The notes under the pieces are model-generated. The model did not search any database and had not been told where the DNA came from. It saw only the letters and a list, made by a program, of their open reading frames with translations. DNA of 64,000 nt, taken from positions 1 to 64,000 of the forward strand of contig CADAES010000008.1 in assembly GCA_902786975.1 (NCBI GenBank), given 5' to 3'. This document shows, in pieces, positions 49,537 to 57,445 of this stretch (positions are counted from its first letter, which is position 1; each line of letters begins with the position of its first letter). The position numbers were made by a program, and so were the translations under genes. This stretch comes from an uncultured Ruminococcus sp. (GTDB lineage Bacteria > Bacillota > Clostridia > Oscillospirales > Ruminococcaceae).

Positions 49537-50469
49537 TTAATCTGCAAAAAGTGCAGTTGAAAGATATCTGTCGCCTGTGTCGGGAAGAAGCGCAACGATA
49601 GTCTTGCCCTCGTTCTCGGGGCGCTTGGCAAGCTCGACAGCCGCAAACACCGCAGCACCCGAGGATATCCCGACGAGCACGCCCTCTTTCTTTCCGACGA
49701 GAGCGCCGTAGGTGAAAGCGTCGTCGTTTTCAACAGCGATGACCTCGTCATAGACCTTTGTATCAAGAACATCGGGAACGAAGCCTGCGCCGATGCCCTG
49801 TATCTTGTGAGCGCCTGCCGTACCCTTTGAAAGCACCGGAGAGGAAGCTGGCTCGACCGCAACGACCTTTACGTCGGCTTTCTTGCTCTTGAGATACTTA
49901 CCGACGCCTGTTACAGTACCGCCCGTTCCGACGCCTGCAACGAAGATATCGACATTTCCGTCAGTGTCCTCGAATATCTCCGGACCTGTTGCCTCAAAGT
50001 GAGCTTTGGGGTTAGCGGGGTTGGTGAACTGACCGAGGATAACTCCGCCGTCCGTTTCCTTTTCAAGCCTTTCAGCCTCGGCGATAGCGCCCTTCATACC
50101 CTTTGTTCCGTCTGTGAGCACAAGCTCAGCGCCGTAAGCTTTCATAAGCTGTCTTCTCTCAACGGACATCGTTTCGGGCATTACGATAATGATGCGGTAG
50201 CCTCTTGCGGCTGCGACCGATGCAAGACCAATGCCGGTATTTCCCGAAGTCGGCTCGATGATAACAGAGCCTTCTCTGAGCTTGCCAGTCTTTTCGGCGT
50301 CCTCTATCATAGCCTTAGCTATCCTGTCCTTTACCGAGCCTGCGGGGTTGAAGTATTCAAGCTTAGCCAGTATCTTAGCTTTCAGACCAAGCTCCTTTTC
50401 GATATGTGTCAGCTCCAGAAGGGGAGTTCTTCCTATAAGTGCGTCTGCTGATGTATAAATGTTAGCCAT
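49537..50469 (-). CDS. cysK: Cysteine synthase A
   Basis: The 310-residue PLP enzyme has the O-acetylserine sulfhydrylase features: the PLP lysine in PAGSVKDRIAKAM, TSGNTGIG substrate loop, GTGGTVTGVGKYL phosphate-binding loop, and GISSGAAV. It makes cysteine from O-acetylserine and sulfide. GGAGGTAATC precedes the ATG. Upstream are a consensus promoter, a 25-bp palindrome at the transcription start and a short leader ORF with Cys-Cys codons, so both repressor control and cysteine-dependent leader control are likely. Confidence 0.96.
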   Translation of the reverse strand: MANIYTSADALIGRTPLLELTHIEKELGLKAKILAKLEYFNPAGSVKDRIAKAMIEDAEKTGKLREGSVIIEPTSGNTGIGLASVAAARGYRIIIVMPETMSVERRQLMKAYGAELVLTDGTKGMKGAIAEAERLEKETDGGVILGQFTNPANPKAHFEATGPEIFEDTDGNVDIFVAGVGTGGTVTGVGKYLKSKKADVKVVAVEPASSPVLSKGTAGAHKIQGIGAGFVPDVLDTKVYDEVIAVENDDAFTYGALVGKKEGVLVGISSGAAVFAAVELAKRPENEGKTIVALLPDTGDRYLSTALFAD

Positions 50470-50518
50470 AATGATTACCTCCGTTTGAATTTAATATTCA
50501 GATCTATGAGTCAAAATG

Positions 50519-50596
50519 TCAGCTGTGGCTGCAACATCGCCGCATTCGTCCAAAACGGAAATTTTCTCTGATAAGGCTTTTGATAATTCTTTGCAT
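50519..50596 (-). CDS. 25-aa leader peptide with adjacent Cys codons upstream of cysK
   Basis: A 25-codon frame starting at 50596 with an excellent AAAGGAGC 9 nt upstream. It lies wholly in the cysK leader, ending 49 nt before the cysK ATG. Residues 21-22 are consecutive Cys (RMRRCCSHS, TGT TGC codons), four codons from the stop. Such placement is what is expected if ribosome stalling at Cys codons reports cysteine shortage, as described for Cys-rich upstream ORFs in mycobacteria. The peptide itself probably has no other role. Confidence 0.6.
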   Translation of the reverse strand: MQRIIKSLIRENFRFGRMRRCCSHS

Positions 50597-50609
50597 AATT
50601 TTCGCTCCT

Positions 50610-50634
50610 TTAACCTACCAACTCGGTAGATTAA
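50610..50634. promoter_or_regulatory. 25-bp palindromic operator of cysK
   Basis: TTAACCTACC-AACTC-GGTAGATTAA matches in 9 of 10 positions of each arm. It spans the expected transcription start. An Rrf2-family (CymR or IscR-like) regulator is plausible for a cysK gene, but no regulator gene is adjacent. Confidence 0.65.
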
Positions 50635-50638
50635 TAGT

Positions 50639-50667
50639 ATTATAGCACCCTGTTCCCGATTTGTCAA
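50639..50667 (-). promoter_or_regulatory. Consensus promoter of cysK
   Basis: TTGACA and TATAAT, both perfect, 17-bp spacer, minus strand. Confidence 0.85.
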
Positions 50668-50747
50668 GCCCTTTTTCAAATTTTTTATGCAAAGCCGGGT
50701 GAAATGCCCCTGATCGGCGCAGAAATTTAGGCAATACTTAGTTGCCT

Positions 50748-50779
50748 AAAAAAAGAGGCAAGAACATTGTCCTTGCCTC
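50748..50779 (-). terminator. Terminator after the cupin gene
   Basis: Minus-strand stem GAGGCAAG/CTTGCCTC followed by seven Ts. The stem again uses the heptad phrase. Confidence 0.85.
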
Positions 50780-50793
50780 CGGGCGTGATATTG

Positions 50794-51132
50794 TCAGTTT
50801 GTGCCGTGCTTAGGAACGACAGCGTAGAACAGCAGCTCCTCAGCCGAATCGTTTATAAGGCTGTGGTCATGGTCCATAGGGCAGTAGTGGCACTGACCCT
50901 GTTTTACCGACTCGTATTTTCCGTCGTAGTAGACCTTGCCCTCACCCTTGACGATGAAAATTATCTCGCTGGTGCCGATGTGGGTGTGTACGCCGATAGT
51001 CGCACCCGGCACAAGTCTGCCGAGCATTATCTTATTTATATCGTCCTCAAAAGCCTTCATACAGTAGCTTTTTTCGCCGCCCTTGAAGTTTTTGAGTTCC
51101 TGTTCCTCGAGCTTTGTGAAGTCAATTATCAT
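50794..51132 (-). CDS. Cupin-domain protein
   Basis: The 112-residue single cupin has metal-ligand motif VHTHIGTSEIIFIVKGEGKVYYDG and second motif CHYCPMDHDHSL. It overlaps the end of the preceding carboxypeptidase-like gene by 11 bp, so the two are co-translated. The presence of two His in the second motif (DHDH) suggests a bound metal. Substrate unknown; it is distinct from the cupin at 5584-5922. Confidence 0.85.
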   Translation of the reverse strand: MIIDFTKLEEQELKNFKGGEKSYCMKAFEDDINKIMLGRLVPGATIGVHTHIGTSEIIFIVKGEGKVYYDGKYESVKQGQCHYCPMDHDHSLINDSAEELLFYAVVPKHGTN

Positions 51133-52549
51133 ATTCGTCGTCCTCCGAGTTCTTTCTGAGATAATGTCTGTGTACGAGCAGAACGTGAAGTGCGGTGTAA
51201 AGCACGAAAACGCCTGCGATGATACCGAGTGTGATGAAAAACACCTTTGAATGGAAATAGCTCTTGGCTATCTCGACCTTTGAGTTGAACGTAGAGCGTT
51301 TTACCTGCGTGGTCGAAACGAGGTCGAGCGTTGCTATCGTTTCGCCGTCGTAGATAAGTTTCATCTCGCCGAGAACGTCGCCCACCTCGACAGGTGCGAC
51401 TATATTCTCCTTGACGGTGATGACACGCTTTACATCGCTTGTTTTTACATAGGTCGGCCACATTCTGCTGTAACCTGTCTTTGCTTTGAGGTTTGCGTAG
51501 TCCTTATCGCCGAACATTACCTCGACATCTCTTATCTCACTTTCCGGGTTGAGAAAATCCGATTCCGAAAGGTAGGTGCTGCACCAGTTGAAAAGATTGA
51601 TATGGTCGATAAGGCTGTAATAGATATAGTCGTAGGCATAAAGCGAGGTCGGGTCCTCAATGCCTTTTTGCTTGTCCTCCTCGAGCATTTCAAGCGGAGC
51701 ACCGAGCGTTACAACGATATAGCCTGTAGCGTCTATCACCGCATATGAGCAGCAGCTGCGCCCCGATTCGTTCGTCGTGCTCGTTTTCAAGCCTTTTACG
51801 CCGCTGTAATAGTACGGCGAGGCGGAGTTGAGCAGAACGTCGTTGTTGTAAAGGGTCGTGCCGTCGGGGTGATAGTCGGTCTTTTCCATCTTGTGTTCGC
51901 TCAGACAGACGATATCCTTCAGTATTGCTGAGTTCTCCATTATGTGGCGGCTGAGCTTTGCAAGGTCACGGGCGGTCGAGTAGTTGCCGCTTGTCCAGAA
52001 GCCGTGGGCGCTTGAGAACTTTGTATCCTTCAGCCCCAGAGCCGCAGCCTTGTCGTTCATCAGCTTTGTGAAGCCCGCAAGGTTCTTTCCGATGTTTATC
52101 GCAGCGATGTTCGCAGCCTCGCAGGAGGATTGCAGCATCATCGCACAGATAAGGTCGTAGTAGCTGACCTTTTCGTTGGGCTGTATATCCGCAGTGGGAG
52201 TGCCCTTGTCAAAAAGCTCATCGTAGGCTTCGGAGCCTGCGCTCGCCTTGGTATTTTTCAGAGTGTGGATATCGGGGTATTTCTCCACGATGATAAGGCT
52301 GGTCATCAGCATATTCATAGTGCCTATCGGGAGCTGTTTATCGGCGTTGGATTCGCATATCATGTCGCCCGATTCCATATCCATAACACAGCACGCCTTT
52401 GAATAGAGCTTCAGCTCTACCGGCTTGCCCTTTTCGTCGATAGAGGCTATCGGCTTGAAGTTCACCGCAGATGCGCCTATTGCAGGCAGCAGCATCACCA
52501 CAGCCAGCATAAAGCACAGCACTCTGCGGCATTTTGCTTTGAGTTTCAT
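51122..52549 (-). CDS. Degenerate penicillin-binding-fold protein (DacF homologue lacking catalytic motifs)
   Basis: The 475-residue protein has a signal peptide (to about residue 28), an S11-type domain, a C-terminal beta domain (ENIVAPVEVGDVLGEMKL) and a C-terminal TM helix (about 440-462). The family layout is clear (NADKQLP-position, EKVSYYDLICAMMLQSS, MNDKAAALGLKDTKFSSAHG, YSTARDLAKLSRHIM). The catalytic motifs are lost: SxxK reads G76-T-M-N79, SxN reads SSC, and KTG reads KTS. It is therefore probably not a carboxypeptidase; it may bind wall peptides or regulate another enzyme. The reading frame is intact and full-length, so it is not simply decaying. Confidence 0.88.
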   Translation of the reverse strand: MKLKAKCRRVLCFMLAVVMLLPAIGASAVNFKPIASIDEKGKPVELKLYSKACCVMDMESGDMICESNADKQLPIGTMNMLMTSLIIVEKYPDIHTLKNTKASAGSEAYDELFDKGTPTADIQPNEKVSYYDLICAMMLQSSCEAANIAAINIGKNLAGFTKLMNDKAAALGLKDTKFSSAHGFWTSGNYSTARDLAKLSRHIMENSAILKDIVCLSEHKMEKTDYHPDGTTLYNNDVLLNSASPYYYSGVKGLKTSTTNESGRSCCSYAVIDATGYIVVTLGAPLEMLEEDKQKGIEDPTSLYAYDYIYYSLIDHINLFNWCSTYLSESDFLNPESEIRDVEVMFGDKDYANLKAKTGYSRMWPTYVKTSDVKRVITVKENIVAPVEVGDVLGEMKLIYDGETIATLDLVSTTQVKRSTFNSKVEIAKSYFHSKVFFITLGIIAGVFVLYTALHVLLVHRHYLRKNSEDDEYDN

Positions 52550-52693
52550 TTTACCATTCCTTTATATAAACGCATTAGTGTAAGCTTTTAAAGTGATAAG
52601 GTCGTCAGACCTGTGACAGTCAAACGATTTTTTCGGGGACTTAGCCTCCGAAGAAAAGAAGCCCGGTCGGCAAGTTTGTCGTTTATAGACCTA

Positions 52694-52740
52694 TATCTTG
52701 CCTCTTGCTTCTGAAAGCGAAGCGTTCCTGCCTCTGGAGG
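52694..52740. repeat. Heptad repeat with AAAGCGAAGCG core
   Basis: Cttgcctcttgcttctg, then aaagcgaagcg, then ttcctgcctctgg. The rest of the 52550-52792 gap shows no gene. Confidence 0.65.
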
Positions 52741-52792
52741 TACACATATATTATATAAAATTTCCCGCCTTTTGTAAAGCCTATCGGGCAAA

Positions 52793-53143
52793 TTATTTGT
52801 CGGGCGCTGTCAGCTCGATGTGGTTTCCCTCGCTGTCGATGATCTCGGCTACCCAATTTGTCCGTATCTTCGTCAGCTCAAAGCATATCTCTGCGTTTTT
52901 CAGCTTCTCTTTGAGCAGATAGAGGCTTTCAAAGCTTATGCTTGGCAGGCAGTTAGAGCCGAACTCGTGCGGTTCGCCTTTCTTTTCATACGCAAACAGT
53001 CCGAATCGGAATGAGCCGACCTCGAAAACGCTGTAAACCTCGTCTTTTTCGGTCACGGACATACCAAACAGCCGTTCGTAAAAACTAACCGCCCTGTTCA
53101 TATCTTTAACACAGATGTAAAGTGAAGCGATCTTGCAGCTCAT
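52793..53143 (-). CDS. VOC (glyoxalase/bleomycin-resistance) superfamily protein
   Basis: The 116-residue protein has the paired beta-alpha-beta-beta-beta modules of the VOC fold (ASLYICVKDMNRAVSFYERLFGM at the start, VAEIIDSEGNHIELTAPD at the end, with the metal-ligand-type Glu). The start at 53143 follows AGGTGGTAG and overlaps the upstream gene's stop by 4 nt. Function within this broad superfamily (isomerase, dioxygenase, binding protein) is not determinable. Confidence 0.88.
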   Translation of the reverse strand: MSCKIASLYICVKDMNRAVSFYERLFGMSVTEKDEVYSVFEVGSFRFGLFAYEKKGEPHEFGSNCLPSISFESLYLLKEKLKNAEICFELTKIRTNWVAEIIDSEGNHIELTAPDK

Positions 53144-53880
53144 TTTTCTACCACCTTGTAAATAAAACTGTTGCCTTTTTTGCCGACACGTTCGACAAGC
53201 CCGAGATAGTTGAGCACATTCAGCCCCTGTGATGCAAGACTTTTGTTTATCCTGCACGCCTTTGCGTAGTGCGCCGAGGTGAACTCATCGGGCAGGGAAT
53301 CGGGGATAAAGCGCCTGTAATCCTGTACGCTGTCAAAGCGCACCTCCTCGATAATGTCCCTAGGTATGCGGTCACAGCGGGTCGAGCCACGCTTTTTGTT
53401 CTCCGACCAGCCGTTGAGGAAACGTATCTCGTCCATTTCGAGGAAGCACAAGACAAGGTGGAAGCGTGGGTTGTCCAGCGCATATTTTATCCTTATTATC
53501 TCCTTGAAAGCGTCGTATATACGGTACTTTTTAGGGGACTTGTGCTTTGGCGAAAGCTCGCCCGAGTCCATATCCAGCCATGCCACGTATTTGAGTGCGG
53601 GCAGGGGATAGACGACAGTGACCTCGCAGAACTCCAGAAAGTTGTCCAGCTTTTTTATAAGACCGCCGAAATTGCGTGTCTGTATCTCGATAACGCCCTG
53701 CTCGCCGACGATGTCCGCAAAGAACCGTCCGACTTTTATCTCATGGTTTTCCTCGTGAGGCTCGTAGTAGTTTTTCAGCACAGCGTGAAGCGTCTTTTCG
53801 CCCAGCGTGCCGATACCCTTTTTAGAAAGCTGAGTGCCGATTTTTTTTTCACACGCTGCGTAAAACGCCTCTTTGTCCAT
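53140..53880 (-). CDS. Unassigned protein with nuclease-like motif and C-terminal winged helix
   Basis: The 246-residue protein is not firmly assigned. The N-terminal part shows E28, then D56 in FFADIVGE and E65-x-Q67 in VIEIQT, a spacing seen in PD-(D/E)XK nuclease folds, with Gln replacing the usual Lys. The C-terminal 70 residues (FTSAHYAKACRINKSLASQGLNVLNYLGLVERVG) look like a winged helix-turn-helix. There is no signal peptide or TM helix. It is co-transcribed with the VOC gene. Start at 53880 follows AGGTGAG; a GTG three codons upstream is possible. Confidence 0.65.
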   Translation of the reverse strand: MDKEAFYAACEKKIGTQLSKKGIGTLGEKTLHAVLKNYYEPHEENHEIKVGRFFADIVGEQGVIEIQTRNFGGLIKKLDNFLEFCEVTVVYPLPALKYVAWLDMDSGELSPKHKSPKKYRIYDAFKEIIRIKYALDNPRFHLVLCFLEMDEIRFLNGWSENKKRGSTRCDRIPRDIIEEVRFDSVQDYRRFIPDSLPDEFTSAHYAKACRINKSLASQGLNVLNYLGLVERVGKKGNSFIYKVVEK

Positions 53881-53904
53881 TTTTCTCACCTACGCTCGAA
53901 GATG

Positions 53905-53972
53905 CAAGAAACAAGAAGCAAGAAGAATCGGCTCATTTAATGCTGCCTCTTGCTTGCATATTCTTGCTTCCT
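53905..53972. repeat. Heptad repeats between the VOC operon and glgP
   Basis: Atgcaagaaacaagaagcaagaag, then ctgcctcttgcttgc and ttcttgcttcc, in opposite orientations. Confidence 0.65.
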
Positions 53973-53985
53973 CCCACTATCGTTG

Positions 53986-54018
53986 AAAAAGCCATACAGC
54001 TTTGACTGTATGGCTTTT
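53986..54018 (-). terminator. Terminator of glgP
   Basis: A 13-bp perfect stem AAAAGCCATACAG/CTGTATGGCTTTT, usable in both directions. Confidence 0.85.
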
Positions 54019-54023
54019 AAAGA

Positions 54024-56435
54024 TTACTTGGTCAATCCCCAGATGTCCTTAGCGTACTCCTCAACAGCTCTGTCTGCGGAGAAGATGCCTGCGCCTGCGA
54101 TGTTTGCAAGGCTCATCTTTTCCCACTTCAGCTTATCCTTATAGCACTCCGAAGCATATGCCTGAGCCTTCTGGTAGCTGTCGAAGTCCTTAAGAGCCAT
54201 ATACGGGTCTTTATTCTTGAGGTTATCTGCTATCTCGTTGAACTGGTTGCCATTGATGCCCGACTGGAGCCTGTTTACGGCAGCCTTTACAACGTCGTTT
54301 TGGTTATAGATATCTATCGGTCTGTATGTGCCCTTGCAAGCGTTGACTTCATCGACATTCATACCGAAGATGATGATATTGTCGTCGCCTACCTGCTCGT
54401 GTATCTCTACGTTTGCACCGTCCATTGTTCCGAGCGTGATAGCTCCGTTTATCATAAGCTTCATATTGCCCGTACCGCTTGCCTCTGTGCCTGCGAGCGA
54501 TATCTGCTCTGAAATATCGGCAGCCGGCATGAGTATCTCGGACAGGGAAACGTTATAGTCCTCCAGGAAGATAACGCTGAGCTTCTCGTTGAGCTTCTTA
54601 TCCTTTTTAAGCTCCTCGCCGATGTTCCAGATAAGCTTGATTATCTGCTTTGCCATATAGTATCCCGGGGCAGCCTTTGCAGCGAAGATATATGTCTTTG
54701 GCACGAAGTCTGCATTCGGGTTTTCCTTGAGGTAATTGTACTGGGCGATGATGTTGAGGGCATTGAGCTGCTGACGCTTATACTCGTGCAGTCTCTTTAC
54801 CTGAACGTCGAAGATAGACTCGGTATTGAGCACAACGCCGTATTGGTTCTTGACATACTTAGCGAAGCTTGCTTTATTCTCCTGTTTTATCTTTCCGAGC
54901 TTTTCAAGCACAGCCTTATCCTTGCTGAACACAGCGAGCTTTGAAAGCTCTGCGGCATTTCTGAGGAAGCCGTCGCCGATCTTATCACGAAGCAGATCGG
55001 TAAGACCGGGGTTGGACTGATACAGCCATCTTCTGTAAGCGATACCGTTGGTAACGTTCTTGAACTTGGTCGGTGTATCGAGGTACTCGTCCTTGAAGGT
55101 CTCCTTCTTGATTATCTCGGAGTGTATCTTTGCAACGCCGTTTACGCTGTGGCAAGCGTGAACGCAAAGTGTAGCCATTTTGACCTTGTTGTTCTCAACA
55201 ATAGACATATGCGATACCTTAGCCTCGTCCTGATATCTCTGCCAAAGCTCCTTGCAGTAACGCTCGTTTATCTCGATGATGATAGAGAAAATTCTCGGGC
55301 AGACGCTCTTTAACAGGTTGCAGTCCCACTTTTCAAGAGCCTCCGGCATAACGGTATGGTTGGTATATGCAAAGGTGTTTGTAACGATGTGCCAAGCTTT
55401 ATCCCACGAATAGCCGCAGTCGTCCAGCAGAGTTCTCATAAGCTCGGGGATAGCGAGTGTCGGGTGAGTGTCGTTGATGTGGATAGCGACCTTTTCGTGC
55501 AGGTTGTCCAGAGTGCCGTAAACAGCCATATGCTGGTTTACGATATCGCCTATCGAAGCGGCGCAGAGGAAATACTGCTGACGCAGTCTGAGCGATTTGC
55601 CCTCAGCGTGGTTGTCGTTAGGATACAGGACCTTTGTGATAGCCTGTGAGATGATGTTTCTTCCAAGAGCCTTAGAGTAGTCGCCCTTGTTGAACATCGA
55701 CATATCAAATGTAGAAAGCTCTGCCTTCCACAGTCTGAGCTTTGAAACAGCCTCGCTCTTATAGCCCGAAACGAACAGGTCGTAAGGAACAGCCATAACG
55801 GAGGTATAGTTTTCGTGTGTTACGCAGTGATACTGGTTATCCCAGTATTCTCTCAGTTCGCCGTCAAAGCGGACCTCAACAGACTGTGTCGGAACGGGAA
55901 CGAGCCAAGCGCTTCCGCCGGGCAGCCAGTTATCGGGAAGCTCGGTCTGCCAGCCATCCTCAAGCTTCTGCTTGAAGATACCATACTCATAGCAGATAGA
56001 ATAGCCTGTTGCGTGGTAGCCGTCAGCAGCCAGAGCGTCAAGGTAGCACGCAGCAAGTCTTCCAAGACCGCCGTTTCCAAGACCTGCATCAGGCTCCTGC
56101 TCGTAAACGCCGTTTATCGAGATGCCCAGATCCTTGAGCATAGCGATAGTCTGATCCTGCATTCCGAGGTTGTAGATAGAGGTTTTGAGCGAACGTCCCA
56201 TAAGGAACTCCATAGAAAGATAGTACACCCTCTTTTTGCCCTCGGAGTTATGCTTTACGGTAAACTTTCTTCTCTTGGCTTTGAGTATACCTACAACGAT
56301 CTTTGCAAGAGCCTCATAGACCTGCTGGTCAGAAGCCTCGTCGGGGGTAGTCTGGAAGTCGTTGTGAAGTATCTCAACAAACTTCTTTTTGAGCTCCGCC
56401 TTGGAGATAGTGTTTTCCGAACTGTTTTTTGCCAT
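54024..56435 (-). CDS. glgP: Glycogen/maltodextrin phosphorylase
   Basis: The 803-residue enzyme is of normal family length. It has GNGGLGRLAACYLDALA, VKRLHEYKRQ, and the PLP-lysine signature EASGTGNMKLMING. It releases glucose 1-phosphate from alpha-1,4-glucan ends in the cytoplasm, complementing the debranching pullulanase 8 kb away. AGGAGGAAG precedes the ATG. Two good promoters lie in the roughly 230-bp upstream region, suggesting growth-phase or carbon-dependent expression. Adjacent to the prophage boundary. Confidence 0.96.
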   Translation of the reverse strand: MAKNSSENTISKAELKKKFVEILHNDFQTTPDEASDQQVYEALAKIVVGILKAKRRKFTVKHNSEGKKRVYYLSMEFLMGRSLKTSIYNLGMQDQTIAMLKDLGISINGVYEQEPDAGLGNGGLGRLAACYLDALAADGYHATGYSICYEYGIFKQKLEDGWQTELPDNWLPGGSAWLVPVPTQSVEVRFDGELREYWDNQYHCVTHENYTSVMAVPYDLFVSGYKSEAVSKLRLWKAELSTFDMSMFNKGDYSKALGRNIISQAITKVLYPNDNHAEGKSLRLRQQYFLCAASIGDIVNQHMAVYGTLDNLHEKVAIHINDTHPTLAIPELMRTLLDDCGYSWDKAWHIVTNTFAYTNHTVMPEALEKWDCNLLKSVCPRIFSIIIEINERYCKELWQRYQDEAKVSHMSIVENNKVKMATLCVHACHSVNGVAKIHSEIIKKETFKDEYLDTPTKFKNVTNGIAYRRWLYQSNPGLTDLLRDKIGDGFLRNAAELSKLAVFSKDKAVLEKLGKIKQENKASFAKYVKNQYGVVLNTESIFDVQVKRLHEYKRQQLNALNIIAQYNYLKENPNADFVPKTYIFAAKAAPGYYMAKQIIKLIWNIGEELKKDKKLNEKLSVIFLEDYNVSLSEILMPAADISEQISLAGTEASGTGNMKLMINGAITLGTMDGANVEIHEQVGDDNIIIFGMNVDEVNACKGTYRPIDIYNQNDVVKAAVNRLQSGINGNQFNEIADNLKNKDPYMALKDFDSYQKAQAYASECYKDKLKWEKMSLANIAGAGIFSADRAVEEYAKDIWGLTK

Positions 56436-56524
56436 TATTCTTCCTCCTGAATGTCCTTTCTGACAGGACTGTTATTTTCTCAAAGATATATATCAACGGG
56501 CAGACGCCCGAATATCACCTAACC

Positions 56525-56553
56525 ATTATACCATATTTCAGCAGTTTTTGCAA
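56525..56553 (-). promoter_or_regulatory. Proximal promoter of glgP
   Basis: TTGCAA and TATAAT with a 17-bp spacer, minus strand. Confidence 0.75.
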
Positions 56554-56640
56554 GCGCCGCACTGTCGGGAAATAGGTTTTTTAATAAAAATATCTGTAAA
56601 TTGACTGATAAATCGTTACAACAAGTAACCATACTTTATT

Positions 56641-56669
56641 ATTATATGTCACTTTTGCATAATTGTCAA
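56641..56669 (-). promoter_or_regulatory. Distal promoter of glgP
   Basis: Consensus TTGACA and TATAAT, 17-bp spacer, minus strand, about 115 bp upstream of the proximal one. Confidence 0.8.
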
Positions 56670-56699
56670 GTCCGGTCGTTGTACAAAACGTCGATTTGT

Positions 56700-56938
56700 G
56701 ATGATAAACATAAAAATAAAACGTCAAATACAATATTTTAGCATATTAACATAGCTCCGTATTTTCGCTGTATAACTGCACAAAATCGGCTGTTGGTTTT
56801 TGTGCAGACAAATGATAAAAGAAAAAATTAATACAAAACTCAGCAAGAGTTGCATAAATCAATGCAACAAAAACGGCAAAAAGCCCTGTAAGTGAGAGAG
56901 GCTTTCACAAACACAAGCCAAAAGAAAGGAGAAACACA
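56700..56938. other. AT-rich chromosome/prophage junction region
   Basis: No gene. It holds a 10-bp inverted repeat CTGCACAAAA/TTTTGTGCAG (56776-56807) and a second one GTTGCAT/ATGCAAC (56849-56868), then a strong AAAGGAG site for the terminase gene. No integrase, tRNA or clear attachment core is visible, so the true left end of the prophage is undetermined. Confidence 0.5.
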
Positions 56939-57445
56939 ATGAAAGCATTGACACCAAAAAGGTTTGCACAGCTTTTTGTGCATCTGCGAAACGGGGTCGA
57001 GACTGCGGTAAGGCTGGGCTTGCCTGCGAAAGAGGCAAAGACAGAGGCTCCGAGGCTTCTTAACCGACCGTCGGTAAAAAAGGAGATAAAACGGCTGGAC
57101 AGCTCTGATGAGCAGACCCTTGCATATGTAAAGACGGGGCTGACAAGGCTTGCGTTCGGCTCGGTAAACGATGCAGTGGCACTTATCTTCAGCGACGAGC
57201 CCGACCCCGAGGGGATAGCAAGTGCGGACCTTTTCAACATTTCGGAGATAAAGCGTGTAAAGGGCGGCGGCGTGGAGATCAAATTCTTTGACCGTCAGAA
57301 GGCTATGGAAAAGCTCTTCGAGCTTGATCCCGATCTGCGTGAGGAGACCAAGGCGGACAGGTTCCTCAAGGCGCTGACCGAAAGCGCACGGGGCGAGTTT
57401 CCGGACTGCGGAACGGACGAACGGGAGGACAGCGATGAGCTATGA
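56939..57445 (+). CDS. Phage terminase small subunit candidate
   Basis: The 168-residue protein lies directly upstream of, and overlaps by 11 bp, the large terminase gene. The N-terminal region (about 5-60: LTPKRFAQLFVHLRNGVETAVRLGLPAKEAKTEA) has the helix-turn-helix style seen in small subunits of the PBSX XtmA kind; the C-terminal part is acidic (GTDEREDSDEL) and could contact the large subunit. AAAGGAG precedes the ATG. Assignment rests on position plus the HTH-like start. Confidence 0.75.
   Translation: MKALTPKRFAQLFVHLRNGVETAVRLGLPAKEAKTEAPRLLNRPSVKKEIKRLDSSDEQTLAYVKTGLTRLAFGSVNDAVALIFSDEPDPEGIASADLFNISEIKRVKGGGVEIKFFDRQKAMEKLFELDPDLREETKADRFLKALTESARGEFPDCGTDEREDSDEL

Noticed and set aside
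50491-50679. 62-codon minus-strand frame upstream of cysK
   Set aside because: It starts inside the promoter and crosses the operator; the 25-codon leader ORF in another frame has the real ribosome binding site.
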